Below, piece after piece: positions 28,501 to 36,967 of a stretch of 63,158 bases of DNA. The DNA lies in assembly GCF_001043975.1 (NCBI RefSeq), contig NZ_LABY01000084.1, forward strand, positions 1-63,158, given 5' to 3'. The first letter of the stretch is position 1. Each line of letters starts with the position of its first letter. The notes under the pieces were generated by a model that saw only the letters and a program-made list of their open reading frames with translations, made no database searches and was not told the DNA's origin. This DNA comes from Methylobacterium variabile. Its GTDB lineage: Bacteria > Pseudomonadota > Alphaproteobacteria > Rhizobiales > Beijerinckiaceae. A program made the position numbers and the translations under genes.

Positions 28501-29268
28501 TCACGCGACCCTCCTGGGGTCGTCTCGTCTGGGACCGTCCGGCCGGCGCTCGGCGGTCATCTGGCGGAACGCGGTCTCGAGGGAGCCCGAGGGCTCGCTC
28601 AAGGCGCCGGCGACGCCGCGGGCGACGATCCGGCCGCGATGCAGCACCACGACCCGGTCCTCGGCCTCGATCTCGTCGAAGATGTGGGTGGCCCAGAGCA
28701 CCGACAGCCCCTCCTCCCGCACCAGCGCCCGCACGATGGCGACGATGTCGGCGCGGGATTCGAGGTCGAGGCCGACCGTGGGCTCGTCGAGGAGCAGGAG
28801 GTCGGGAGAGTGGATCAGCGCCCGGGCGATCTCGACCCGCCGCGACTGGCCGCCCGAGAGGGTGCGGATCTTGTCGTCCCGCCGCTCGGCGAGGCCGATG
28901 CGATCGAGCAGGGGCGCGATTCGGGCGAGCGCGGCCTTGCGGGGGATGCCGTGGAGCGCCGCGTGGTAGAGCAGGTTCTGGCGCACGGTCAGGTCGGTGT
29001 CGAGGGTGCGGGCCTGGAAGACCACGCCGAGGCGGGCGAGCGCCTGCGAGGGCTCGCGGCCGAGGTCGTGCCCGAGCAGCACCACGCGGCCCGCCTGGCT
29101 GGCGTAGAGCCGGGTGACGACGGAGAACAGGGTGGTCTTGCCCGCCCCGTTCGGCCCGAGCAGCGCCACGAACGCCCCCCGCGGCACGGCGAACGACACG
29201 GCGTCCAGCGCCGTGCGGGCGCCGAAGCGGTGGCTGACCGCCTCGACCGCGAGGGCGTCGCCGCTCAT
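28501..29268 (-). CDS. ABC transporter ATPase of the PQQ-linked system
   Basis: 255 residues. Walker A GPNGAGKTTLF, signature LSGGQSRRVEIARAL, Walker B LLLLDEPTVGLD and the H-loop WATHIF are all intact. The GVVFQARTLDTDLTVRQNL Q-loop region is that of ABC-2 exporters. It pairs with the downstream permease. The ATG overlaps the stop of the preceding small gene by 4 bases (ATGA), so translation is coupled. Confidence 0.93.
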   Translation of the reverse strand: MSGDALAVEAVSHRFGARTALDAVSFAVPRGAFVALLGPNGAGKTTLFSVVTRLYASQAGRVVLLGHDLGREPSQALARLGVVFQARTLDTDLTVRQNLLYHAALHGIPRKAALARIAPLLDRIGLAERRDDKIRTLSGGQSRRVEIARALIHSPDLLLLDEPTVGLDLESRADIVAIVRALVREEGLSVLWATHIFDEIEAEDRVVVLHRGRIVARGVAGALSEPSGSLETAFRQMTAERRPDGPRRDDPRRVA

Positions 29269-29504
29269 CGACCCAGCGCCCGGCGGGCGTCCCGCACCGC
29301 GTCGAGGCACTCGTCGTACTCCGTCTCGCCGAGTTCGCGCTCGGCGATGCGCAGCTCCTTCCGCAAGGTGCGCGCGATCGGCTCGGCGGGGGATCTCGCC
29401 AGCTCCGCCTTGATCATCGCGATGCCGTCCCGGCACGCGGCCGCGTCGTCGGCGCGGGCGGGGATCGCCGGCAGCAGGAGCAGGGCGGCCAGGGCGAGGC
29501 GCAT
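29265..29504 (-). CDS. Small exported protein of the PQQ-linked operon
   Basis: 79 residues from ATG 29504: a signal peptide (LALAALLLLPAIPARA) and a mature helical segment of about 60 residues with two Cys (AAACRDGI and YDECLDAV). No named family was recognised. It is coupled to the ATPase gene and follows the cupredoxin-like gene closely. The start upstream at 29564 would destroy the signal peptide and is not preferred. Confidence 0.72.
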   Translation of the reverse strand: MRLALAALLLLPAIPARADDAAACRDGIAMIKAELARSPAEPIARTLRKELRIAERELGETEYDECLDAVRDARRALGR

Positions 29505-29571
29505 CCGTGGGGGTTCCTCCGTCGTTCTTGCTGCCGGTGTAGGCTGGTCCGGCATCGCCCGCAAATGCCTG

Positions 29572-29991
29572 CTACTTCACGATGAAGCGCCCGGTCATGC
29601 CCCGGCTCTCCAGCCCCTGGACCGTCCACGGGAACTCCCCGGCCCGGACGGGGACGAACTCCACCGCGATCGTGCCCTGGTCGTCGAATTCGAGGTGGTG
29701 CGGCGGCCCGGCCATGTGCACCTCGAGGTGGTTGATGACGATCTGGTTCATCCACACGCCGCGGAAAAACTCGCTGGCGAAGAACTTGTACTCCTTCTGC
29801 CCCTTGGCGGTGATGCGCAGGCGGTAGGACTTGCCGGCCTCCATCTCGATGTCCTTCACCGGCACGGCGTAGTCGTTGTCCTCGGCGCCGAGGACCAGCT
29901 CGGGCAGTTCGGTGCGCCCCCGGGTGAGGTCGCCGGCGAGGGCGTGGGAGTTGAGGAGGGCGGCCAGGGCGGCGGCGAGGAGCGGGCGCAT
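29572..29991 (-). CDS. Cupredoxin-like exported protein lacking the copper Cys
   Basis: 139 residues: a short signal peptide (LLAAALAALLNSHALA) and a beta-sandwich with the cupredoxin pattern (YAVPVKDIEMEAGKSYRLRI, FFASEFF, HHLEFDDQGTIAVEFVPVRAGEFPW, GRFIVK). No Cys is present in the mature chain, so the usual type-1 Cys-His-Met copper site is incomplete; a His-rich patch (NHLEVHMAGPPHH) remains. It sits between the beta-propeller and small-protein genes. A metal-free or atypical copper role in PQQ-linked oxidation is inferred. Confidence 0.78.
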   Translation of the reverse strand: MRPLLAAALAALLNSHALAGDLTRGRTELPELVLGAEDNDYAVPVKDIEMEAGKSYRLRITAKGQKEYKFFASEFFRGVWMNQIVINHLEVHMAGPPHHLEFDDQGTIAVEFVPVRAGEFPWTVQGLESRGMTGRFIVK

Positions 29992-30081
29992 GGGCGATCC
30001 GGGTGAGGAGACGAACTTTCATCCCTCTCCCGTGTGGGAGGGGGATCCCGCGCCCGTCATTTCGGGGCGCGGCACGTGATG

Positions 30082-31065
30082 TCACTGCGGCGAGATCGCG
30101 ACGCCCCAGGGCAGGAGGCCGACCGGGATGCTCTTCGTGACCTTCAGGGCCTCGACGTCGATCACCGAGACGTCGTTCGAGGTGCCGTTGGTGGTGAACA
30201 AGAGCTTCTGGTCCGGCGTGAAGGCGAGCTGCCACACCCGCTGGCCGACCGGCAGGTACTTCTGGACCTCGTAGCTCCTGGCATCCACCACCGCGACCCG
30301 GTTGGCGGGGCCGAGCGCCACGAAGGCCTTGGTGCCGTCCATGGTCAGGCGCACGCCCACCGGCTGGATCTGCTCGTCGGTGACGCCGGGGATCTTGAAG
30401 GTGATCTTCTTCACCACCTTGCGGGTCTCGACGTCGATCACCGAGACGGTGCCGCCGACCTCCGCCGAGACCCAGAGCCACTTCCCGTCCCGGCTGAACT
30501 CGGCGAAGCGGGGCCGCGCGTCGACCAGCACGTTGTCGATCACCTGGAAGGTCTTGGTGTCGATGAAGTGGGCCATGTTGGTGGTTTCGGAGGTGTTGAC
30601 CAGGATCGAGCCGTCCGGGCTCAGGCCCATCCCCTCCGGCTCGACGCCCACCGGCACCTCGGCCAGCACCTTGTTCTTCTCGATGTCGAGCACCGTGACC
30701 TGGCTGTCGTCCTCGTTGGCGACGTAGAGCGGGTTGCCGGACGGATGCGCGATGAACTGCTCCGGGTCCGGCCCCGAGCGCAGGGAGCGCACGATCTTGC
30801 CGGTCTTGGTGTCGACAACGTCGATGCGGTCGTCGTCGCTGGCGCAGACGTAGAGCAGGCTCCCGTCCTTCCCGACCGCGATCCCCCGCGGCCGCCGCCC
30901 CACCGGCCAGGTCGCCGTGACCTTGAGCGTGTCCACGTCGATGACGCTGACCGAGTTGCCCTTCTCGTTGCTGACGTAGACCGTGGCGGCGTGGGCCGGC
31001 GCGGCGGCCAGGAGGGCGGCCGCGAGGGCTGCGGCTCGCGCCGGTCTGATCCGGTGACGGCTCAT
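30082..31065 (-). CDS. PQQ-catabolism-associated YVTN beta-propeller protein
   Basis: 327 residues with a signal peptide (AAALAAALLAAAPAHA) and about seven blades carrying the YVTN-type repeat (ATVYVSNEKGNSVSVIDVDT, LYVCASDDDRIDVVDTKTG, LYVANEDDSQVTVLDIEKN, LLFTTNGTSNDVSVIDVEAL). The family travels with PQQ-dependent dehydrogenase ABC systems. It is periplasmic. It lies 90 bases ahead of the cupredoxin-like gene and 99 bases after the binding protein on the same strand. Confidence 0.9.
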   Translation of the reverse strand: MSRHRIRPARAAALAAALLAAAPAHAATVYVSNEKGNSVSVIDVDTLKVTATWPVGRRPRGIAVGKDGSLLYVCASDDDRIDVVDTKTGKIVRSLRSGPDPEQFIAHPSGNPLYVANEDDSQVTVLDIEKNKVLAEVPVGVEPEGMGLSPDGSILVNTSETTNMAHFIDTKTFQVIDNVLVDARPRFAEFSRDGKWLWVSAEVGGTVSVIDVETRKVVKKITFKIPGVTDEQIQPVGVRLTMDGTKAFVALGPANRVAVVDARSYEVQKYLPVGQRVWQLAFTPDQKLLFTTNGTSNDVSVIDVEALKVTKSIPVGLLPWGVAISPQ

Positions 31066-31164
31066 TCGTCCTCCCTCCGGCCGCGGTCTTCGCCCGCGGT
31101 CCTTGGCGTCATACCTGACCTGCCGCGTCGCCGCGGGCGAGGCCGACTTATGGCCGAGGCCGGG

Positions 31165-32415
31165 TCACGACTTCGTCAGCCGGCACTGCGTCTCCGGCAG
31201 GTCGATGCCCAGCGTATCGAGCGGCGTCCTCTGGTGCAGGTAGCCCTGCTCGGGGGCCACCGCCACGAGTGCCTGCGGCTGCACCAGCAGCAGCGGCTGG
31301 CGCAGCTGGTGGTCCCAGGGGCGGAAGCTCAAGGCCACGCCCTTGTAGCCCGGCAGGGTGAAGGCCGGGTCGGCGATGGCGGCCGCGAGGGCCGCCGGGT
31401 CGGTGGTCTTCTTCTGGAAGGCGGCCTCGCCGACCGCGCGCATCGCGGCCCAGACCTGGTAGTCGAGGGGGCGCATCAGCCGGCCGGCGAGGCGGCGGAA
31501 GCGGTTCTGGGCCTGGGCGGCGCCCCAGACCTCCAGCGTCGGGTGCCAGGTGGTGGGAATCAGCCCCTGCGTGCCGACCACGGGCCGCGGATCGACGGTA
31601 TGGAACGGCACGTAGTCGCCGAAATCCCCCGCCTCGTCCGCCACCACGGCGACGTCGTAGTCGAGGCCGCGGGTGAACACGAGGGCCTCGGCCCGGGTCG
31701 GGGTGTCGCCGCGCGCGCGCGCCAGGGGCCCGAAGGTCCAGGGCCGCTCCGCCGCGAGCTGCAGGCCGAACTTCTTCGCCGAGCGCTTCATCGCCTCGGC
31801 CCAGAGCTTGTCGCCCTCCTGCGGGCCGGTGATGAGGAACAGCTTGCGCCAGCGCATGAAGGCCAGGAACTGCGCCAGCGCGTCGGTCTGCATCGCCCGG
31901 CTCGGGGCGACGTGGAAGAGGTCGGCCCGGCACTCGGCCCCGCGCAGGCGGTCGTCGGGGGCGCTCGCGTTGAACAGCATCACGCCCGAGCCCTTCAGCG
32001 CGTCGGCCACCGCCAGCACCTCGTCGGCAGGCAGCGCCAGGACGAGGAACCGCAGGCCCCGGGCGGCGAGGTCCCGGGCGGCGTCGGTGGCGCTTTGCGG
32101 CGGCGGCTCGCCGGGGGCGGCGGGCCTGAGGGCCATCGCGTCGAGGGCGTAGCTCTGGCGCACGAAGCGGCCGGTGGTCGCGTTGTCCTGGATCGCGAGC
32201 CTGGCGCCCGCCAGGCCCTCGTCCTCCGGCGCCGCCTGGGCATCGTAGGAGGACGGGGCCGGGGCCGGCCGGTAGATTAGGCCGAGGCGGATCTCGGCCG
32301 CCTGCGCCGCGGCGGCGGGCGGGGTCGGCGCCTGCTGCGCGCGTGCTCCGGGCGCGGCCGCCAGGGCGGCGAGGAGGCCGAGGGCGGCGAGGGTGGGCGT
32401 TCGGGGATCGACCAT
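31165..32415 (-). CDS. ABC substrate-binding protein of the PQQ-dependent alcohol dehydrogenase system
   Basis: 416 residues. A signal peptide (LGLLAALAAAPGARAQ) is followed by a type-I periplasmic binding fold of the branched-chain amino-acid/PQQ_ABC_bind kind: LGLIYRPAPAPSSYDAQAAP, MLFNASAPDDRLRG, AFMRWRKLFLITGPQEGDK, DYQVWAAMRAVGEAAF. It is the first gene of the minus-strand operon ending at 26992, so the promoter should lie between 32416 and the divergent DUF2380 gene at 32565. Confidence 0.9.
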   Translation of the reverse strand: MVDPRTPTLAALGLLAALAAAPGARAQQAPTPPAAAAQAAEIRLGLIYRPAPAPSSYDAQAAPEDEGLAGARLAIQDNATTGRFVRQSYALDAMALRPAAPGEPPPQSATDAARDLAARGLRFLVLALPADEVLAVADALKGSGVMLFNASAPDDRLRGAECRADLFHVAPSRAMQTDALAQFLAFMRWRKLFLITGPQEGDKLWAEAMKRSAKKFGLQLAAERPWTFGPLARARGDTPTRAEALVFTRGLDYDVAVVADEAGDFGDYVPFHTVDPRPVVGTQGLIPTTWHPTLEVWGAAQAQNRFRRLAGRLMRPLDYQVWAAMRAVGEAAFQKKTTDPAALAAAIADPAFTLPGYKGVALSFRPWDHQLRQPLLLVQPQALVAVAPEQGYLHQRTPLDTLGIDLPETQCRLTKS

Positions 32416-32564
32416 GCGGGCGGCAGGCTACCAGGGTTTTTCGCGCCCCCTCAACGCCTCATCGATGAGGCTTCTCTAAGAGGCGCGCCCTCCCCCGAAA
32501 GTCCGAAGTCGGGCCCCGGGCGACCGCGTTGCGCGGGCCCGCATCGCCGTGCGAGGGTCGGGCG

Positions 32565-33074
32565 ATGCTGGTTCCCCGCGCCCTCCCCGCCCTCGCGGCG
32601 CTGCTCCTGAGCGTGCCGGCCGCGGCCGCGCCCGACGCGGCGGCGGTGTTCGGGATCGAGCTGGCGGAGCCCGGCACGATCGGGCCGCGTCCCCTGCGCC
32701 CCGAGGATGCGAGGCGCCTCGCCCTCGCCAGCGAGGCCCTGCGCCGGGAGGTGGCGGGCCGCGGCCTCGAACCGGTGGATCTCGGGCCCCAGGCCGCCGC
32801 GATCCGGCGCGATGCGCCGCTCTACAAGTGCGAGGGCTGCGCGGAGACGATCGCGAAGGCCGCCGGCGCCGCGCTCGTCGTCTACGGCTACGTCCAGCGC
32901 AGCGCCCCCCAGGTCCTCAACCTCACCATCACCATCACGGATGCCGACAGCGGCAAGGTGCTGCGCGGCGGCCAGGTGGTGATCCAGGGCGACACCGACG
33001 ACACCTGGCTCCACGGCGTGCGCTCGCTCGTGAAGAACCGCCTGTTCGCCGAGCCGCTGCCGAACCGGTCCTGA
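32565..33074 (+). CDS. Exported DUF2380-like protein
   Basis: 169 residues with a signal peptide ending near residue 20 (LLLSVPAAAA). The mature part matches DUF2380/DUF3280-like proteins: VFGIELAEPGTIGPRPLR, a CxxC-like pair in YKCEGCAETIAKAAGA, and VYGYVQRSAPQVLNLTITI. These occur near PQQ/alcohol oxidation genes. It diverges from the ABC binding protein and is 5 bases upstream of the mfnB-like gene, so it leads the cofactor operon. Confidence 0.75.
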   Translation: MLVPRALPALAALLLSVPAAAAPDAAAVFGIELAEPGTIGPRPLRPEDARRLALASEALRREVAGRGLEPVDLGPQAAAIRRDAPLYKCEGCAETIAKAAGAALVVYGYVQRSAPQVLNLTITITDADSGKVLRGGQVVIQGDTDDTWLHGVRSLVKNRLFAEPLPNRS

Positions 33075-33079
33075 ATCCC

Positions 33080-33778
33080 GTGCCCGACCCCTCTCCCTCC
33101 CGCGCTCGCCTCCTCGTCAGCGTGCGCGATGCCGCCGAGGCGGCGCTCGCCCGCGACGCGGGTGCCGACCTGATCGACGCCAAGGATCCCGACCGCGGCG
33201 CCCTCGGGGCTCTGCCGGCCGCGACCGTGCGGGCGATCGCGGCGGCGGCCGGCGGCCGGCTCGCGAGCGCGGTGGCGGGCGAGCCGCTCGACGCGGCGGA
33301 GGCGTCGTCCTGCCTGGCGGCGCTCGCCGGGACCGGCGTCCACTACCTCAAGATTGCCTGGGCGCCCGGCCGCGACCCCGCGTCCTTGAGCCTCCCTGCC
33401 GGCCTCCCGGTGATCGCGGTGCTGTTCGCCGAGGACGGGCCGGACGGGGCCGACGTGCCGGCCCTCGCCGCGGCGGGTTTCTGCGGCGCGATGATCGACA
33501 CGCGGGGCAAGGACGGGCGGCGCCTCACCGACCACCTGACCCTGCCGCGCCTCGCCGGCTTCGCGGCGTCGTGCCGGGCGGAGGGCCTGCTCTCGGGCCT
33601 CGCCGGCTCGCTCAGCCTCGACGACATCCCGGCCCTCGCGGCGCTCGGGCCGGGCTATCTCGGCTTCCGCGGCGGATTGTGCGCGCGGTCCGACCGGACC
33701 AGCCGCCTCGATCCGCAGAGGATCGCCGAGGCGGCGCGACGCCTCGCCGCGGTCACGCCCCGCTTCGAGGCGGCGTAG
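33080..33778 (+). CDS. mfnB: (5-Formylfuran-3-yl)methyl phosphate synthase (MfnB-like)
   Basis: 232 residues of the DUF556/MfnB TIM-barrel family, which condenses two glyceraldehyde-3-phosphate molecules to the furan precursor of methanofuran. Key residues align with the archaeal enzyme as I remember it: Lys in LIDAKDPDRGALGA, Lys in YLKIAWA, Lys in MIDTRGKDGRRL, and the phosphate site LSGLAGSLSLDDI plus FRGGLC. The GTG at 33080 is the only start before the conserved region. It heads the putative methylofuran block. Confidence 0.88.
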   Translation: MPDPSPSRARLLVSVRDAAEAALARDAGADLIDAKDPDRGALGALPAATVRAIAAAAGGRLASAVAGEPLDAAEASSCLAALAGTGVHYLKIAWAPGRDPASLSLPAGLPVIAVLFAEDGPDGADVPALAAAGFCGAMIDTRGKDGRRLTDHLTLPRLAGFAASCRAEGLLSGLAGSLSLDDIPALAALGPGYLGFRGGLCARSDRTSRLDPQRIAEAARRLAAVTPRFEAA

Positions 33779-33804
33779 GTGTGTCCACGCACGGGACACG
33801 GACC

Positions 33805-34422
33805 ATGAGGGACGGAACCAGCGTCGTGAAGGTCGGCGGCAGCCTCGTGGCCGAGGGAGGCCGGCTGCGGCGCCTGCTCGGTGGCCTGGCGGACGGGGCC
33901 GAGGGGCCGGTGGTGATCGTGCCCGGCGGCGGGGCGCTCGCCGAGGCGGTGCGGACGACCCAAGCGGCCCTCGGCTTCCCCGATCCCCTGGCGCACCGGC
34001 TGGCGCTCGGCGCCATGGCCGGCATGGCCCGGATCTTCGCCGCCCTCGAGCCGCGCCTCGCGGTGACCGGCGACCCCGCGGCTTCTCTCGCGGCCGGCGG
34101 CGTGCCGGTCTGGGATCCCTCCGCCCTGGAAGCGGGCCACCCCGAGATCCCGGAGAGCTGGGACGTCACCTCCGACAGCCTGGCGCTCTGGCTCGCGACC
34201 CGGCTCGCCGCAACGGCCTGCCTGCTGGTGAAGGCCGTCGATCCGGCGCCCGGCGCCGGGCCGGCGGAGCTCGCCCGGTCCGGGCTGGTCGACGCCGCCT
34301 TCCCGGCCTTCGCAGCCCGCTTCCCCGGGCGGATCGTGCTGCGCGGGCCCGGCGGCGACCGGCCCTGCTGCTCCGCCCCGGCGGCGGCGTGCACCGCCCC
34401 GGCGGCGGAGCGCGCCGCGTGA
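33805..34422 (+). CDS. Amino acid kinase family protein (MfnE-like)
   Basis: 205 residues of the amino-acid-kinase fold: SVVKVGGSLVAEGGRL and VVIVPGGGALAEAVR give the ATP-side loops, and DVTSDSLALWLATRL the later Asp/Ser site. In methanogens an enzyme of this superfamily, MfnE, phosphorylates aminomethylfuran-methyl phosphate. Position directly after mfnB and before the DHPS-like gene supports the same job here. ATG 33805 is used; GTG 33781 is possible. The C-terminal tail is Ala/Pro/Cys-rich and overlaps the next start (GTGA). Confidence 0.75.
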   Translation: MRDGTSVVKVGGSLVAEGGRLRRLLGGLADGAEGPVVIVPGGGALAEAVRTTQAALGFPDPLAHRLALGAMAGMARIFAALEPRLAVTGDPAASLAAGGVPVWDPSALEAGHPEIPESWDVTSDSLALWLATRLAATACLLVKAVDPAPGAGPAELARSGLVDAAFPAFAARFPGRIVLRGPGGDRPCCSAPAAACTAPAAERAA

Positions 34423-35810
34423 GCGAGCACCTCGTCTTCGTCACGGGGCGGCTCGCCAAGGCGCGGCTGGAGAAGATCGCCCGGAGCCTGCCGCCGGAGC
34501 GCTTCGCCTGGACCATCGCCGATGCCGGCGTGAAGGTGGCTGCGCTGATGACGGAGGAGATCATCCGCCGCCGGGTCGCCGTGCCGGAGGGGGCGACGCG
34601 GATCATCCTGCCGGGGCGCTGCCGGGCCGACCTCGCGGCGCTCTCGGCGCATTTCGGCCTGCCGGTGGAGCGCGGACCGGACGAGATCGTCGACCTGCCG
34701 GTCCATCTCGGGCTCGCCGGCCGAAAGGTCGACCTCACGCGCCACGACGTCCGGATCTTCTCCGAGATCGTCGACGCGCCGCGGCTTTCACCAGAGGAGA
34801 TCCTGGCCCGCGCGAAGGACCTCGCCCGCCGCGGGGCCGACGTGATCGACCTCGGCGGGCTGCCGGACACGCCCTTCCCGCACCTCGCCGACAGCGTGCG
34901 CCTGCTGAAATCCGAGGGGCTGCGGGTCAGCGTCGATTCCTTCTCCGCCGACGAGCTGCGCCGGGGCGCCGAGGCCGGGGCCGACTTCCTGCTCAGCCTC
35001 AACGAGGACACCCTCGACCTCGCCGTCGAGACCGGGGCCGTGCCGGTGCTGGTGCCGCGGCGGCCCGACGACCTGCCCTCCCTCGACCGGGCGATCGAGC
35101 GGATGCAGCGGGCGGGACGTCCGTTCATCGCCGACCCGATCCTCGAGCCGATCCATTTCGGCTTCACCGCCTCCCTGGTGCGCTACCACGAGACCCGCCG
35201 GCGCCACCCCGACATCGCCATGATGATGGGCACCGGCAACCTCACCGAGCTGACCGAGGCCGACAGCCTCGGGGTCACGGCGCTCCTGATGGGTGTGTGC
35301 TCCGAGCTCGCGATCGGCAACGTGCTGATCGTGCAGGTCTCGAACCACACCCGCCGCACGGTCGAGGAGCACGACGCCGCCCGCCGGGTGATGTACGCGG
35401 CGAAGGCCGACGCGGCCCTCCCCAAAGGCTACGGCCGCGCGCTGCTCGCCCTCCACGACAAGCGCCCCCACACCCAGACGTCCGAGGAGATCGCAGGCCT
35501 CGCCGCCGCGGTCCGCGACCCCAACTACCGCGTGGCGGTCGCGGAGGACGGGGTCCACATCTACAACCGCGACGTTCACGAGGTGGGCCGCGACGCGATG
35601 GCGTTCTTCCCCGAGCTCGGCGTCGAGGGCGACGGCGCCCACGCCTTCTACCTCGGCGGCGAATTGACCAAGGCCGAGCTCGCCTGGCGGCTCGGCAAGC
35701 GCTACGTGCAGGACGAGCCGCTGGACTGGGGCTGCGCCATGGACGCGGAGGTCGAGGACGCGACCCGCTTCAAGGCCCCGGGCCACACGCGCCACAGCGG
35801 GAAGCCCTGA
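34419..35810 (+). CDS. Dihydropteroate synthase-like protein of the H4MPT/methylofuran gene set
   Basis: 463 residues of the DHPS-related family (TIGR00284/DUF6513 type) shared by methanogens and H4MPT methylotrophs. The N-terminal part starts LVFVTGRLAKARLEKIARSL; the pterin-binding-like barrel shows GADVIDLGGLPDTPFP, GLRVSVDSFSADEL, IADPILEP and MMMGTGNLTELTEADS. The C-terminal 110 residues are family specific. It is not expected to be the folate enzyme. The GTG start overlaps the kinase stop. Function is unproven; an aryl-coupling step on pterin or furan is possible. Confidence 0.85.
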   Translation: MSEHLVFVTGRLAKARLEKIARSLPPERFAWTIADAGVKVAALMTEEIIRRRVAVPEGATRIILPGRCRADLAALSAHFGLPVERGPDEIVDLPVHLGLAGRKVDLTRHDVRIFSEIVDAPRLSPEEILARAKDLARRGADVIDLGGLPDTPFPHLADSVRLLKSEGLRVSVDSFSADELRRGAEAGADFLLSLNEDTLDLAVETGAVPVLVPRRPDDLPSLDRAIERMQRAGRPFIADPILEPIHFGFTASLVRYHETRRRHPDIAMMMGTGNLTELTEADSLGVTALLMGVCSELAIGNVLIVQVSNHTRRTVEEHDAARRVMYAAKADAALPKGYGRALLALHDKRPHTQTSEEIAGLAAAVRDPNYRVAVAEDGVHIYNRDVHEVGRDAMAFFPELGVEGDGAHAFYLGGELTKAELAWRLGKRYVQDEPLDWGCAMDAEVEDATRFKAPGHTRHSGKP

Positions 35811-35813
35811 GCC

Positions 35814-36407
35814 ATGCCGCTGATCCTCGAGACCATCGTGACCACGGCCTCCGCTGACGGTGCCCTGCACCTCGTGCCGTTCGGGCTGATCCGGGACGGC
35901 GAGGATTGGTGGGTGGCGCCGTTCCGGCCCTCGCCCACCATCGCCAACCTCGAGGCGGTGCCGTACTTCGCGGCGGCCGCGCCCGCCGACGCGCGGGTGA
36001 TCGCCGGCTGTGTCACCGGCCGGCGCGACTGGGAGACCGTGCCGTGCCGCGCGATCCCGGTGCCGCGCTTGAGGTGCGCCTACGGCCACATGGAACTGCA
36101 GGTGGTGGAGGTGCGCGACGATCCCGTCCGGCCGCGCTTCCGCGGCCGGGTGGTGCACGACGAGGCGCACCGGCCGTTCCTCGGCCACAACCGGGGGGCG
36201 AGCGCGGTGCTGGAGGCGGCGATCCTGTCGACGCGCCTGCACATGCTGGAACCCGCCACGGTGCTGGCCGAGCTGCGCCACCACCGCATCGCCGTCGCGA
36301 AGACGGCCGGGCCCGCCGAGCGCGAGGCCTGGAACTGGATCGCCGCGAAGGTCGCGGCCGCCCTGCCCGAGGCGGCTGCCGCGTCCCTCGCGGTGGAGGA
36401 CGCGTGA
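35814..36407 (+). CDS. DUF447 family protein
   Basis: 197 residues with the DUF447 pattern of archaeal and methylotroph proteins: LILETIVTTASADGALHLVP, VAPFRPSPTIANLEAVPYFA, FRGRVVHDEAHRPFLGHNRG (flavin-reductase-like split barrel) and LEAAILSTRLHML. It lies 3 bases after the DHPS-like gene and is a standard member of the H4MPT gene set. Flavin binding is plausible from the fold; the reaction is unknown. Confidence 0.85.
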   Translation: MPLILETIVTTASADGALHLVPFGLIRDGEDWWVAPFRPSPTIANLEAVPYFAAAAPADARVIAGCVTGRRDWETVPCRAIPVPRLRCAYGHMELQVVEVRDDPVRPRFRGRVVHDEAHRPFLGHNRGASAVLEAAILSTRLHMLEPATVLAELRHHRIAVAKTAGPAEREAWNWIAAKVAAALPEAAAASLAVEDA

Positions 36408-36433
36408 CACGAAGCGTTGAGAGGAGACACCCG

Positions 36434-36967
36434 ATGAAGCGCATCTTCGCGGCCGCATTGCTCGCTGCCCTCGCGGCCGCGCCGGCCCAGGCCCACGGCC
36501 CGACCCGCAAGAAGGTCGAGGAGAAGGTCACGATCGATGCCGCCCCCGACAAGGTCTGGGCCGTGGTCGGCAACTTCCAGGACATGAGCTGGCTGCCGCC
36601 GGTGGAGAAGACCGAGGGCAAGGGCGGCAACGAGATCAAGGCCACCCGCGTCCTCACCCTGAAGGGCGGCGCCACCGTCGACGAGGAGCTGTACAAGTAT
36701 TCGGCCGAGCAGAAGAGCCTGTCGTACCGGATCAACAAGGTCGACGTGAAGGTGCTGCCGGTCAACAACTATTCCTCGACGATCAAGGTCGAGCCGGCCG
36801 AGGGCGGCAAGTCGCAGGTGGCGTGGGACGGCGCGTTCTACCGCGGCTACATGAACAACGATCCGCCGCCCGAGCTGAACGACGAGGCGGCGATCAAGGC
36901 GGTCAAGGCGCTCTACCGCGCTGGCCTCGACAACCTGAAGGCGAAGGTCGAGAAGGGCGGCTCGTGA
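36434..36967 (+). CDS. Exported SRPBCC (START-like) family protein
   Basis: 177 residues. A signal peptide (RIFAAALLAALAAAPAQA) is followed by a Bet v1/START-like ligand-binding fold: KVTIDAAPDKVWAVVGNFQD, WLPPVEKTEG, VLTLKGGATVDEELYKYS and YSSTIKVEP. Exported members of this superfamily are found beside PQQ-linked alcohol oxidation genes. Its stop overlaps the GTG of the next propeller gene, so the two are coupled. The ligand is unknown. Confidence 0.85.
   Translation: MKRIFAAALLAALAAAPAQAHGPTRKKVEEKVTIDAAPDKVWAVVGNFQDMSWLPPVEKTEGKGGNEIKATRVLTLKGGATVDEELYKYSAEQKSLSYRINKVDVKVLPVNNYSSTIKVEPAEGGKSQVAWDGAFYRGYMNNDPPPELNDEAAIKAVKALYRAGLDNLKAKVEKGGS

Noticed and set aside
34419..35810. Reading the DHPS-like gene as folP
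   Set aside because: Length, family-specific N- and C-terminal parts and the MfnB/MfnE neighbours fit the methanogen-type DHPS relative, not the folate enzyme.
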